A stretch of 64,000 nucleotides of DNA, taken from positions 806,001-870,000 of the forward strand of contig JALPRQ010000001.1 in NCBI GenBank assembly GCA_023630215.1, in the 5' to 3' direction. Below are positions 39,533 to 49,017 of this stretch, piece after piece (positions within the stretch are counted from its first letter, which is position 1; each line of letters begins with the position of its first letter). Source of the DNA: Rhodobacteraceae bacterium NBU2976. GTDB lineage: Bacteria > Pseudomonadota > Alphaproteobacteria > Rhodobacterales > Rhodobacteraceae. The notes under the pieces are model-generated. The model did not search any database, was not told the DNA's origin, and was given only the letters and a program-made list of their open reading frames with translations. The position numbers were made by a program, and so were the translations under genes.

Positions 39533-40261
39533 TTATGCTTGTGCCGCCAATTTCAGGAACTTAACAATCCAGCCCCCCCATTCGTCGTTGGATACGGGAT
39601 CGCCGAGGCTGGATTTTGCGCGGGATCGGACGGGCTCCACCACGCTGTCTTTCAGGCGCACATCAATGACGTCATCGATGTATTTCGCTGAAAATTCTGG
39701 ATGGGATTGCACGGAAATCGCATCCGGATGTTCGGGATCACCATAGACAAGCGCGGCATTCTCGCAAAAATCCGAACTGGCAATTCGTGTGGCCGATGGC
39801 GGAAGCGCCGTCACCTGATCCTGATGAAGAGCATATCCGCCAAAAGCGTCGATATCCTCGCCCATCCAGGATGGGACATTCTCCAGTTTGTAGCGTTGCA
39901 CGCCAAGACCCCACCCTTTTGGCGATTTCTCGGCCCGTCCGCCGAGGGCTTCGGCCAGGATCTGATGGCCAAAACAGATGCCTGCAATGGGAATTTTTCG
40001 GGCGACGCAGTCGCGCAGGAATTGCTTGAGAGGTTCGATCCATGGCAGATCGTCATACACCCCATGGCGCGACCCAGTCACGACCCATCCATCGGCATCC
40101 CCCGGATCGGGCAATGCAACATTGCGCACGACCGGGACGGAAAAAATGTCAGCGTCGGGGGCGTGTGGGCGAAGCAGTTTTTCGAACATGGACGGATAGT
40201 CACCATGTTCGCCGATCAGCGCCTCGTGCACGTCGCCAGTTTCCAGAATGCCGATTCTCAT
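39533..40261 (-). CDS. Class I glutamine amidotransferase domain protein
   Basis: A 242-residue GATase1 protein. The nucleophile is Cys in [16 protein letters not shown] near residue 97, and the His-Glu pair is in SVQSHPEFS. It lacks a synthetase domain, so it resembles the stand-alone gamma-glutamyl hydrolase or GMP-synthase-like group; a catabolic role on gamma-glutamyl compounds is possible but unproven. Start overlaps the thiolase stop by four bases (ATGA), so it is the downstream gene of that unit. Confidence 0.85.
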   Translation of the reverse strand: MRIGILETGDVHEALIGEHGDYPSMFEKLLRPHAPDADIFSVPVVRNVALPDPGDADGWVVTGSRHGVYDDLPWIEPLKQFLRDCVARKIPIAGICFGHQILAEALGGRAEKSPKGWGLGVQRYKLENVPSWMGEDIDAFGGYALHQDQVTALPPSATRIASSDFCENAALVYGDPEHPDAISVQSHPEFSAKYIDDVIDVRLKDSVVEPVRSRAKSSLGDPVSNDEWGGWIVKFLKLAAQA

Positions 40262-41433
40262 AGCCGTTCAACACACATGGCGACACCCATTCCGCCACCG
40301 ATGCACAATGTCGCCAGACCGCGCTTGGCGTTGCGGCGCGGCATTTCATACAGAAGCGTCGTCAGGCATCGCGCGCCTGAAGCGCCGATCGGGTGGCCGA
40401 TGGCAATCGCGCCGCCATTCACGTTTACAATGTCAGGGTTCCAGCCCATATCTTTGTTGACCGCACAGGCCTGTGCGGCAAAGGCTTCGTTAGCCTCGAC
40501 CAGATCGAGATCGTCAACACTCCATCCCGCCTTTGCGAGGGCTTTGCGACTGGCGTGAATTGGACCGACACCCATGATCGACGGATCAAGTCCGGCGGTT
40601 GCAAAAGAAACGATACGTGCGAGTGGGGTTATCCCGCGGGCAATGGCATTTTCTTCGGTCATCAGGACGGTGGCGGCGGCGCCGTCATTGATGCCGGACG
40701 CATTCCCAGCTGTAACGGTTCCCTCGCGGTCAAATGCGGGACGCAGATTCTGCGCGGCTTCTAGGGTCGCGCCGTGTCGGACATGTTCGTCCGTATCCAC
40801 GACCACGTCGCCTTTGCGCGTTTTGACGATAAACGGGACGATCTCGTCCTTGAACTTTCCGGCTTTTTGCGCGGCTTCGGCCTTGTTTTGTGAGGCGGTG
40901 GCAAACTGGTCCTGACTGTGGCGGTCGATATTCCAGCCTTTGGCGACGTTTTCAGCGGTTATTCCCATGTGATAGTCGTTGAACACGTCCCAAAGCCCAT
41001 CAACGATCATCGAGTCGATGTAGGAAAATGAACCCATCTTATGCCCGCTGCGCAAATGCGCCACATGAGGGGACAGGGACATGTTTTCCTGACCGCCAGC
41101 GACCACGATGTCCGCATCCCCCAACAAGATTTGCTGAGCACCCAGCGCGACCGCCCGGAGCCCTGATCCGCAAACCTGATTGACGATCCAAGCCGAGGAT
41201 TCGGTCGGCAATCCCGCTTTCATATGGGCTTGCCGTGCCGGGTTCTGCCCCTGTCCGGCGGTCAGAACCTGTCCAAGGATGGTTTCATCAACGTCCGCCT
41301 TGTCGACACCAGCACGTTGCAGAGCAGCGGTAATAGCCGCAGCCCCCATTTCGTGAGCAGGTGTTGTGGACAATCCACCCATGAAGCTGCCAACAGCAGT
41401 TCGGGCGGCGGAGGCGATAACAATATTGGTCAT
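40258..41433 (-). CDS. Acetyl-CoA C-acetyltransferase (thiolase)
   Basis: Condenses two acetyl-CoA to acetoacetyl-CoA, or the reverse, as in polyhydroxybutyrate synthesis (PhaA) and ketone metabolism. The 391-residue protein has the nucleophile Cys in [14 protein letters not shown] near residue 88, the His in [16 protein letters not shown] and the second Cys in [10 protein letters not shown], as required. The downstream GATase gene overlaps it. No phaB or phaC is in the window, so the pathway is not fixed. Confidence 0.94.
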   Translation of the reverse strand: MTNIVIASAARTAVGSFMGGLSTTPAHEMGAAAITAALQRAGVDKADVDETILGQVLTAGQGQNPARQAHMKAGLPTESSAWIVNQVCGSGLRAVALGAQQILLGDADIVVAGGQENMSLSPHVAHLRSGHKMGSFSYIDSMIVDGLWDVFNDYHMGITAENVAKGWNIDRHSQDQFATASQNKAEAAQKAGKFKDEIVPFIVKTRKGDVVVDTDEHVRHGATLEAAQNLRPAFDREGTVTAGNASGINDGAAATVLMTEENAIARGITPLARIVSFATAGLDPSIMGVGPIHASRKALAKAGWSVDDLDLVEANEAFAAQACAVNKDMGWNPDIVNVNGGAIAIGHPIGASGARCLTTLLYEMPRRNAKRGLATLCIGGGMGVAMCVERL

Positions 41434-41507
41434 GAAACTATCCGTGGTTGGGAAGCCACGCTATTTTGCCCAACCTGCGCGGGGGACGCAATCGGAAAAC
41501 CGGATTG

Positions 41508-42371
41508 TCAGCCGTAATTGCGCGCGCCGTCAGACCAGCTTTGCAAGACAAAGGCCGGTGTTTCCATGGGTTTGCCGATCAGGTAGCCTTGCAGGCAGTC
41601 GATCCCCAATTGACGGGCGACATTCGCATCTTCTTCGGTTTCGATGAATTCAGCGACGCTGAACATATCAAAATGCTGGCATATGCGCACCAGCGAGTCC
41701 ACCAGAACACGATAGTCCTTGTTATGTGCGATATCGCGAATGAAAAGCCCATCGATTTTCAGCATGTCAAACCGGAAATCACGGAAATACCGGAACGAGG
41801 TGTTGCCGGTCCCGAAATCATCCACAGCGACGGCCGCACCCAGTTTGTGAATCTCGTTCAAAAAGCCAATGGTCTGATCGACATTGTGCATCGCACCGGT
41901 TTCAGTGATTTCCACAATCAGGCGTTCACGCACAAGCGTTTCATGTTGCTTGACCATATTGAGCCAGTCCTGTTTGGCCATCGAATGCACGGACATATTC
42001 ACCGACAAGCGCATGTCCGGATAGGCCTCCAGCGTTTCCAGCGCCAGACGAATGGTTTGCAAATCCAATCGAGCACCGATATCGGTATTGTCGACAAAGG
42101 GCATGAATTGGCCGGCGGCCACAACATCGCCATTTGGCATAAAAATACGTGCCAAAGCCTCGTGAAAGGCGACGAATTTGCCCGAGTCTGCCCGCACCAC
42201 AGGCTGATAATAAAGTCCAACCCGGTTATCATCCAAGGCGGAAATCACCCGTTCACGCTCGCGTGCGATCAGCCGTATCGACGGAACAGGCGCAGAGCCT
42301 GTAGGCGTGACGGGAAGATGGCTTTGATTGGTCACAGGATTTCTCGCGCTTACTTCCCGATGACTATGCAC
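41508..42371 (-). CDS. EAL-domain cyclic-di-GMP phosphodiesterase
   Basis: A 287-residue protein with no GGDEF partner and no membrane segment. The EAL domain (about residues 40-280) keeps every catalytic residue I can check: EAL at 71-73 (HEALAR), N125, E154 (EITET), D184-D185 in DDFGTG, K205, E241 (AEFIET) and Q261 (QGY). It is therefore likely active in degrading cyclic di-GMP. The N-terminal 30 residues are polar and variable. It stands alone between the thiolase and TlpA genes. Confidence 0.9.
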   Translation of the reverse strand: MHSHREVSARNPVTNQSHLPVTPTGSAPVPSIRLIARERERVISALDDNRVGLYYQPVVRADSGKFVAFHEALARIFMPNGDVVAAGQFMPFVDNTDIGARLDLQTIRLALETLEAYPDMRLSVNMSVHSMAKQDWLNMVKQHETLVRERLIVEITETGAMHNVDQTIGFLNEIHKLGAAVAVDDFGTGNTSFRYFRDFRFDMLKIDGLFIRDIAHNKDYRVLVDSLVRICQHFDMFSVAEFIETEEDANVARQLGIDCLQGYLIGKPMETPAFVLQSWSDGARNYG

Positions 42372-42458
42372 CCGATTCCGTTAATGGAAACTAAATATTT
42401 GGTAAATGTTTCTGATTTGTTCAAAATCCGGATATGTCAGCTTTTCGCGTAATGCCCC

Positions 42459-43040
42459 TTATTCTGCGGCATAGATTTCGAAAATCGACTCGAGCAATGC
42501 CCGTGCAGAGGGCGAGTCCCATTGCGCACCACCAATCAGGCGACCGATCTCGTTCCCATCGGGATCAAGCAATAGCGTGATCGGCAAACCGATGACGCCC
42601 ACAGAGTTGGACAAGACGCTGCGTTCATCCAGAAAAACCGGCAAGGATTCCACATTTATTTCAGCATAGAATTCGTCGATTACCCCAGGGCGGTGCCGAC
42701 CTTTGGCGATGGTCAGGACCGTCAGCTGATCTGGGTATAGCTGATTAAGCCGATCCAATGACGGCATTTCCTCGCGGCAGGGGGCGCACCAGGTGGCCCA
42801 GAAATTTACCAGTCGAAACCGGCCATTGCTGTCGCTGAAATTCACGGTGCTGCCATCGGCGCGTTGAAACCCCGGATCGGCCACCTGAACCGGAATCTGA
42901 TGCAACGACAATTTCCGCATATCGCCATCGCGCTGTTCCATCAGGGTGGCAAAGTCGATATCTGAAATCTCGGCCCGAACAGCATTTGCACCAAACGCGA
43001 TGGCGGCGTATAGCAGGGCGGTCAGAATGGACAGGCGCAT
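42459..43040 (-). CDS. TlpA-like periplasmic thiol-disulfide oxidoreductase
   Basis: A 193-residue secreted thioredoxin-fold protein. Start at 43040 begins a signal peptide (MRLSILTALLYAAIAFGANAVRAE); the longer open frame to 43172 runs into argH and is rejected. The active site is WATWCAPCRE with Cys85 and Cys88, and the cis-Pro is in GVIGLPITLLLD. Such proteins reduce periplasmic disulfides, for example in cytochrome c maturation. It is divergent from argH with only 25 bases between the starts. Confidence 0.9.
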   Translation of the reverse strand: MRLSILTALLYAAIAFGANAVRAEISDIDFATLMEQRDGDMRKLSLHQIPVQVADPGFQRADGSTVNFSDSNGRFRLVNFWATWCAPCREEMPSLDRLNQLYPDQLTVLTIAKGRHRPGVIDEFYAEINVESLPVFLDERSVLSNSVGVIGLPITLLLDPDGNEIGRLIGGAQWDSPSARALLESIFEIYAAE

Positions 43041-43065
43041 GTCAGCCTCTTGAAAGGTCAGAATA

Positions 43066-44457
43066 ATGTCGGACAAAAAATCAGCGAATGCAATGTGGGG
43101 CGGACGGTTCGCCTCGGGTCCTGATGCGATCATGGAAGCAATTAACGCGTCCATTTCGTTTGACCAGCGCATGGCCCGTCAGGATATCGAGGGCTCTCGC
43201 GCGCACGCTGCAATGCTGGCTGCCCAGGGTATCATAAGCGATAGCGATGCGAAGGCCATTCGGGAAGGGCTACTCACGATATTGTCAGAGATCGAGGGCG
43301 GGACGTTCGAATTTTCCACCGCGCTGGAGGATATTCATATGAATGTCGAAGCGCGGTTAAAGGAGTTGATCGGCGAACCGGCGGGGCGGCTGCATACCGC
43401 GCGGTCACGCAATGATCAGGTGGCGCTGGATTTTAGAATGTGGGTGCGGGATCAGGTGGACGCGGTTGTGACCGGTCTGACCGCATTGATCGGCGCGCTG
43501 CTGGATCAGGCCGAGGCGGGGACAGACATGGTCATGCCGGGATTCACGCATTTACAGGTCGCGCAGCCCGTTACGTGGGGGCACCACATGATGGCTTATG
43601 TGGAAATGTTCGGACGCGACCGGGCGCGGTTTCAGGATGCGCGCGAACGGATGAATGAATCGCCATTGGGCGCGGCAGCGCTGGCGGGGACCTCATTTCC
43701 GATTGATCGTGAGATGACCGCCAAGGCGCTGGGCTTCGACCGTCCGGCGGCGAATTCGCTGGATGCGGTGGCAGACCGCGATTTTGCGCTGGAGTTTTTG
43801 TCGGGCGCGTCGATCTGTGCAACACACCTGTCACGGTTCGCCGAGGAACTGGTGATCTGGTCATCTGCGCAGTTTCGGTTTGTCACATTGTCGGATCGGT
43901 TCTCGACAGGATCATCCATTATGCCACAGAAGAAAAACCCAGATGCAGCCGAACTGATACGGGCCAAGGTGGGGCGGATCAACGGCGCACTTGTTGGGTT
44001 ATTGACGGTGATGAAAGGGTTACCGTTGACCTATTCCAAGGATATGCAGGAAGACAAGGAACAGGTGTTTGATGCGGCAGACAGCCTGATTTTGGCGTTG
44101 GCGGCCATGACCGGAATGGTTGGAGATATGACGCCAAACGCGGGCAATCTGCGCGTGGCGGCGGCAAGTGGGTTTTCAACCGCTACTGACCTTGCCGACT
44201 GGCTGGTTCGTGAACTGGGGTTGCCGTTTCGTGATGCGCATCACATTACCGGCGCGCTGGTCAAGATGGCCGAGGATCAGGGATGTGATCTGCCCGACCT
44301 GACGCTGGAGCAAATGCAATCGGTGAATCGGGACATCACGTCGCAGGTATTTCACGTGTTAGGGGTGGACAATTCTGTGCGCAGTCGCACATCTTATGGT
44401 GGAACGGCGCCAGACAATGTTCGCCAACAGATTGTTAGATGGAGGCAGAAACTATGA
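43066..44457 (+). CDS. argH: Argininosuccinate lyase
   Basis: Last step of arginine synthesis, splitting argininosuccinate to arginine and fumarate. The 463-residue protein has N-terminal [16 protein letters not shown] and the fumarase/lyase signature [15 protein letters not shown] near residues 282-296. It overlaps the small lipoprotein gene by ATGA at its 3' end. Confidence 0.97.
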   Translation: MSDKKSANAMWGGRFASGPDAIMEAINASISFDQRMARQDIEGSRAHAAMLAAQGIISDSDAKAIREGLLTILSEIEGGTFEFSTALEDIHMNVEARLKELIGEPAGRLHTARSRNDQVALDFRMWVRDQVDAVVTGLTALIGALLDQAEAGTDMVMPGFTHLQVAQPVTWGHHMMAYVEMFGRDRARFQDARERMNESPLGAAALAGTSFPIDREMTAKALGFDRPAANSLDAVADRDFALEFLSGASICATHLSRFAEELVIWSSAQFRFVTLSDRFSTGSSIMPQKKNPDAAELIRAKVGRINGALVGLLTVMKGLPLTYSKDMQEDKEQVFDAADSLILALAAMTGMVGDMTPNAGNLRVAAASGFSTATDLADWLVRELGLPFRDAHHITGALVKMAEDQGCDLPDLTLEQMQSVNRDITSQVFHVLGVDNSVRSRTSYGGTAPDNVRQQIVRWRQKL

Positions 44458-44558
44458 GACGGCTTCTGCAAATTGTTGGTCTGTTTCTGGTCTGTTCATT
44501 GACGGCCTGTGGGGTCAAGGGTCCGCCCCTGACACCGTCGGTTGAAACGAACCAATAG
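44454..44558 (+). CDS. LptM/YifL-like small lipoprotein
   Basis: A 34-residue open frame that starts in the argH stop (ATGA). The signal ends in the lipobox LTAC, so Cys19 would be the lipidated residue, followed by GVKGPPLTP, which matches the CGxKGPL pattern of YifL/LptM, the protein that assists LptD maturation. In enterobacteria this gene lies upstream of dapF; here it lies in the argH-lysA region. Assigned by motif and context. Confidence 0.75.
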   Translation: MRRLLQIVGLFLVCSLTACGVKGPPLTPSVETNQ

Positions 44559-44590
44559 GTCGGGATGACTGGTCCCGATCGCATACGGGA

Positions 44591-45166
44591 ATGAATGACA
44601 TGACCATTGTGACACGCCTGATTCTGACAGTTGGTTTTCTTTGCAGTGCAACTTTACTTCTGGCCGAGGATGCCTGGCGGGGTGGGGAGTTTCGCGGGAC
44701 CGTTATCTTGTCGGTCAGCGGCAATCTGACCAATGCGACGCGCGCAGCCTCGGACGAGGAATTCGACAAGTTCTTTATCTATAACAATATCACGTTCGAT
44801 ACCGCGGCGCAGTATGATTATTCCGCGTTGGCCGCTTTGCCCCAAGTGACCGTGTCCGCCGATTTTCCGATGGGCGGCCCGCTGGTCAGTTTCGAAGGGC
44901 CGACATTAGAGACAGTCCTGAAAAGTGCAGGTGCAACGGGTGAAACGGTAACGCTGACCGCGTTGGATGGGTATGCGATTGACGCGCCGTTACAGGAGCT
45001 GATCGCAATGGGCGCTGTCGTCGCATTGAAACGCGATGGTATCCCGTTTGCCATTGGGGACTTTGGTCCGACTCAGCTGGTATTTCCCCGAGCGGAACGG
45101 GACGAACTGGCGGAAATGAATGATGATTGGTGGATCTGGTCGATATATCACATTCGGGTTGAATAA
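44591..45166 (+). CDS. Secreted molybdopterin-oxidoreductase-fold protein
   Basis: A 191-residue protein with a signal peptide (about 25 residues, ending LLLAED). The body resembles the sulfite-oxidase-type molybdopterin-binding fold in short stand-alone form: FEGPTLETVLKSAGATGETVTLTALDGYAI near the middle and YHIRVE at the end. The Cys that ligates Mo in true oxidases is absent, so cofactor binding is doubtful. An alternative start is the ATG at 44600. It sits between the lipoprotein gene and lysA. Confidence 0.75.
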   Translation: MNDMTIVTRLILTVGFLCSATLLLAEDAWRGGEFRGTVILSVSGNLTNATRAASDEEFDKFFIYNNITFDTAAQYDYSALAALPQVTVSADFPMGGPLVSFEGPTLETVLKSAGATGETVTLTALDGYAIDAPLQELIAMGAVVALKRDGIPFAIGDFGPTQLVFPRAERDELAEMNDDWWIWSIYHIRVE

Positions 45167-45229
45167 CCCCTTGGCCTATCACTGAAAAACCCCTTATATC
45201 GTGCCGGTTACCAACCATAGGGCGGCCCG

Positions 45230-46501
45230 ATGGACCATTTTATTTATCGCGACTCGACATTACATGCCGAAGATGTCCCGGTGCGCGACATCGCGGCAGC
45301 TGTTGGCACGCCCTTCTACCTGTATTCGACGGCAACCTTGCAACGACATTATCAAGTGTTCGATCAAGCTCTTGCCGGGATGGATCACTTGATCTGTTAT
45401 GCCATGAAAGCGAATTCCAATCTGGCCGTCCTTCGGGTGATGGCGGATATGGGTGCTGGAATGGATGTCGTGTCTGTCGGTGAATATTTGCGCGCTCGCG
45501 CGGTTGGGGTCCCGGGTGAAAAGATCGTGTTTTCGGGCGTTGGTAAAACCGCCGAGGAAATGCGCGTTGCCCTGTCCGGCGGGATACGTCAGTTCAATGT
45601 CGAAAGCGAACCCGAGATGCAGGTGCTGAATGCCGTTGCGTCCTCGCTGGGAAAAGTCGCACCGATCACTATTCGGGTCAATCCGGACGTTGACGCCAAA
45701 ACGCATGCAAAGATTGCCACCGGCAAGTCGGAAAACAAGTTCGGCATTCCCATCACCAAAGCCCGCGCGGTTTACGCCCAAGCCGCTGCGCTGGCGGGTC
45801 TAGAGGTCGTTGGGATAGATGTGCATATCGGCAGTCAGTTGACCGAACTCGCGCCCTATGAACACGCCTTCACCAAGGTGGCGGAACTGACCCAACAGCT
45901 TCGTGCGGATGGTCATGATATTCGCAGGCTGGACCTTGGAGGCGGGCTGGGAATCCCCTATTCACGCTCGAACATCACCCCACCCCTGCCACTGGAATAT
46001 GGCGAGGTCATCCGTCGCACCGTTGGTCATTTGGGCTGCGAGATAGAGATCGAACCCGGTCGGTTGATTGCTGGGAATGCTGGGCTGCTGGTCACCAAAG
46101 TCATTTATGTCAAGGAAGGCGAAGGTCGGAATTTCCTGATCCTTGACGCGGCGATGAACGATCTGATCCGCCCGGCCATGTATGATGCACATCACGACAT
46201 CATTCCGATCGAGGAGCCAGCACCGGGATCGACCCTTTCGCCGTTTGATATTGTTGGCCCGGTCTGCGAATCCGGGGATACATTTGCCCGCCAACGCGAT
46301 TTGCCGACGGTGGAATCAGGGGACCTTATCGCGTTCCGATCTGCGGGCGCTTATGGTGCCGTGATGGCCAGCGAATATAACTCGCGCCCCATGATCCCCG
46401 AAGTTCTGGTCAGTCATGATCAATTTGCCGTGGTCAGGCCGCGTCCGACCTATGAAGAGATGCTGAATCGCGATAAGCTACCTGAATGGATGGCACAATG
46501 A
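45230..46501 (+). CDS. lysA: Diaminopimelate decarboxylase
   Basis: PLP enzyme giving L-lysine from meso-diaminopimelate. The 423-residue protein has the PLP lysine in CYAMKANSNLAVL near residue 60, the GGGLGIPYS phosphate loop, and the C-terminal motif GPVCESGDTFA with the substrate Cys. Length is normal. The TIGR02302-family gene follows after 29 bases. Confidence 0.97.
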   Translation: MDHFIYRDSTLHAEDVPVRDIAAAVGTPFYLYSTATLQRHYQVFDQALAGMDHLICYAMKANSNLAVLRVMADMGAGMDVVSVGEYLRARAVGVPGEKIVFSGVGKTAEEMRVALSGGIRQFNVESEPEMQVLNAVASSLGKVAPITIRVNPDVDAKTHAKIATGKSENKFGIPITKARAVYAQAAALAGLEVVGIDVHIGSQLTELAPYEHAFTKVAELTQQLRADGHDIRRLDLGGGLGIPYSRSNITPPLPLEYGEVIRRTVGHLGCEIEIEPGRLIAGNAGLLVTKVIYVKEGEGRNFLILDAAMNDLIRPAMYDAHHDIIPIEEPAPGSTLSPFDIVGPVCESGDTFARQRDLPTVESGDLIAFRSAGAYGAVMASEYNSRPMIPEVLVSHDQFAVVRPRPTYEEMLNRDKLPEWMAQ

Positions 46502-46530
46502 CGTGCCACCAGAACAGTTGAAATGGGTGG

Positions 46531-49008
46531 ATGAGCCAGAAACTTGACAGTCGGTATATCGCGCTTTTGGCCCGGATACGGTCCAAAATTGCCTTGTCTC
46601 AGTTTGCCTTGTGGGCTGAAGGTCTGACGCGCAGTTTCTGGCCATTAATGACATTTGCCCTGTTCGTTTATGCCTTTGCCGCCTTTCGCGGCTTCGATCT
46701 GATTCCGTTGCATTGGACCAAATATGTGATGGGCGCCATCGTGCTGATCGCGCTGGTGCTGTTTGGTCTGGGGATCCGGCGATTCCGCCTGCCCACCACA
46801 ATGGCAGCGCTTAACCGATTGGATCAGGGCATTTCAGAACATCCGCTGACCTCGCTGCGTGATAAAACGGCTGTCGGTCGGGATGATCCGCTGACGCGTG
46901 CCCTGTGGGATCGTCATCAGGCACGGATGGTTGAAAAGACTTTGGCCGCGAAAGCGGCACCCCCTGACCTACGTCTGGCGTCGCGGGATCGTTACGGTCT
47001 GCGACTGATGGCGCTGCTGCTGGGGTTTCTGGCGATAACCTTCGCGCCGCGGGATTTCGTGAATTCGGTACGAAACTCGATTGCCGCAGATGCGCAAGCG
47101 GATGTTGCCAGCTTGTCATACGAAGCTTGGGCCAATCCACCCGTCTATACCGGCCGACCATCGCTTTATCTGTTGGAAGTCGATTCTGACGAAACGCTTA
47201 GCCTGCCGCGTGGAACGGAATTGATCTTTCGTGTTTATGGCCTGGGTGGTCAGATCAGCGTGTCAGAATCCGTCTCGGGGGTTGCAGAGATCGAAGAAGC
47301 CACGACCGAAGGGCTTTATGCCTCGCAATTCCTGATCAGCCAGTCAGGTCGTGTCGAGCTGCGTGAGGATGGGGAAGCACTTGCCACGTGGCAATTCACG
47401 GTCGAGGAGGACACCCCACCCGTCGTGACGGTTGCCGGACGCCTCCAGAATGACGGCACGGGTCTTCTGGAACTGCCGTTCGATGCAAGCGACGATTTTG
47501 GCGTTTCATCGGGCACAGCCACGATCCGGTTGGATCTGGCAAATGTTGATCGCCGTCATGGTCTGGCGGCCGATCCGGTTGAGCTTGATCCGATTGTTAT
47601 TGATCTGCCCATGCCATTTTCCGGCGATACGACCGAAATTTCCGAGGTGCTGCGCGATGATCTGAGCGAGCATATGTGGAACGGGCTACCGGTCACCGTC
47701 GAACTGACCGTAGTGGACGAAATTGGTCAAACCGGCACCGTTATTCACAGCGGCGACGATTTGCCCGGCTTGCGTTTTTATAACCCGCTGGCCGCCGCGA
47801 TTGCCGAGATGCGTCGCGATATCCTGTGGTCGCCCGACAATCATCACAAGGTGTTACAGGTCTTGCGGGCGATTACCTATCTTCCCGAAGATTACCGCTT
47901 GTCGGCCTCGACCTATCTGAACGTGCGCACCATCATTCGCCGCTATGACGCGATGCTGGAAGATGGTTTGTCGGCCGAAGAACAGAAAGACATCACCGAC
48001 TATATGTGGTTGGTGGCGCAAATTCTGGAACAAGGCGACGTGCAAAGTGCACGCGAACGCCTTCAGCGCGCTCAAGAGCGTTTGTCGCAAGCCATTCAGG
48101 ATGGTGCCGATCCCGCCGAAATCGATCAGTTGATGGAAGAACTGCGTGATGCCACGAACGAATATCTGCAAGCGCTTGCAGATGAGGCGATCCAGAATGG
48201 CGACCAACAGCAGGCGCAGCAATCCGAGCCTGGTGAAGCCATGGAACTGACGATGCAGGACATCCAGGAAATGATGGACCGCATTCAGGAACTGACCGAA
48301 AATGGTCAAATGGCCGAGGCACAGGAACTTCTTAATCAGATGATGGAATTGCTGCAAAACCTACAAATGGCCGAGAACCAGTCGCCGGGACAAGGACAAG
48401 GGGCACAGCAGCTGCAGGAAATGCAGGACGCCCTTAATCAGCAACAGGGTCTGTCCGACGACACGTTTGATAATCTTCAGGATCAGGCAAGTCCGGGCGA
48501 TGATCAGCAACCCCCTGATGCCCAAGATGGGTCAGATCCGCAAACCAATCAGGAACTGGCGGAACGTCAGGAAGCCTTGCGCGAGTTGTTGGAGGATATG
48601 CAACAGGGCGGTGCCGCAGAAGAATCGCTGGAAGAAGCGGAACGCAACATGCGCGACGCGCGCGAGGCCTTGGAGGAAGGTGACCTTGGCCGTGCGCTAG
48701 ACGAACAGGCCGAAGCCATGGAAAGCCTTCGCGAAGGTATGCGTGAATTGACCGAAGAGATGCAACGCGCCGAAGCTGACGGCACCGGACAGCAACAGGA
48801 AACCGAAAACGATTCAGACGAGGTTGACCCGCTGGGACGTCCGTTGGGCGAAGATGGGCGCTCGACAACCAGTGAAAATCTGCTGCCCGAGCAGGATGCG
48901 ATGGATCGAGCCCGCGAATTGCTGGATGAAATTCGTCGCCGTTCGGGCGAGACGGATCGGCCACAGGTCGAACGGGATTATCTGGAGCGTCTGCTGGAAA
49001 ACTTCTAG
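46531..49008 (+). CDS. TIGR02302/DUF4175 family membrane protein
   Basis: An 825-residue protein matching the TIGR02302 (DUF4175) family of alphaproteobacteria. Three membrane spans lie near residues 31-51, 62-80 and 151-170; the middle part (about 190-440) is a periplasmic beta-rich region; the rest from about 450 is a long Gln/Glu/Met-rich helical region with coiled-coil character (ELTMQDIQEMMDRIQELTEN and similar). Function unknown. It converges on the GQSL-repeat gene with nine bases between coding ends. Confidence 0.9.
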   Translation: MSQKLDSRYIALLARIRSKIALSQFALWAEGLTRSFWPLMTFALFVYAFAAFRGFDLIPLHWTKYVMGAIVLIALVLFGLGIRRFRLPTTMAALNRLDQGISEHPLTSLRDKTAVGRDDPLTRALWDRHQARMVEKTLAAKAAPPDLRLASRDRYGLRLMALLLGFLAITFAPRDFVNSVRNSIAADAQADVASLSYEAWANPPVYTGRPSLYLLEVDSDETLSLPRGTELIFRVYGLGGQISVSESVSGVAEIEEATTEGLYASQFLISQSGRVELREDGEALATWQFTVEEDTPPVVTVAGRLQNDGTGLLELPFDASDDFGVSSGTATIRLDLANVDRRHGLAADPVELDPIVIDLPMPFSGDTTEISEVLRDDLSEHMWNGLPVTVELTVVDEIGQTGTVIHSGDDLPGLRFYNPLAAAIAEMRRDILWSPDNHHKVLQVLRAITYLPEDYRLSASTYLNVRTIIRRYDAMLEDGLSAEEQKDITDYMWLVAQILEQGDVQSARERLQRAQERLSQAIQDGADPAEIDQLMEELRDATNEYLQALADEAIQNGDQQQAQQSEPGEAMELTMQDIQEMMDRIQELTENGQMAEAQELLNQMMELLQNLQMAENQSPGQGQGAQQLQEMQDALNQQQGLSDDTFDNLQDQASPGDDQQPPDAQDGSDPQTNQELAERQEALRELLEDMQQGGAAEESLEEAERNMRDAREALEEGDLGRALDEQAEAMESLREGMRELTEEMQRAEADGTGQQQETENDSDEVDPLGRPLGEDGRSTTSENLLPEQDAMDRARELLDEIRRRSGETDRPQVERDYLERLLENF

Positions 49009-49017
49009 TCGTTCAGC

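Noticed and set aside
42459-43172. Longer TlpA-like protein starting at 43172
   Set aside because: The extension is antisense to the argH start and removes the signal peptide from the N-terminus; the ATG at 43040 is better.
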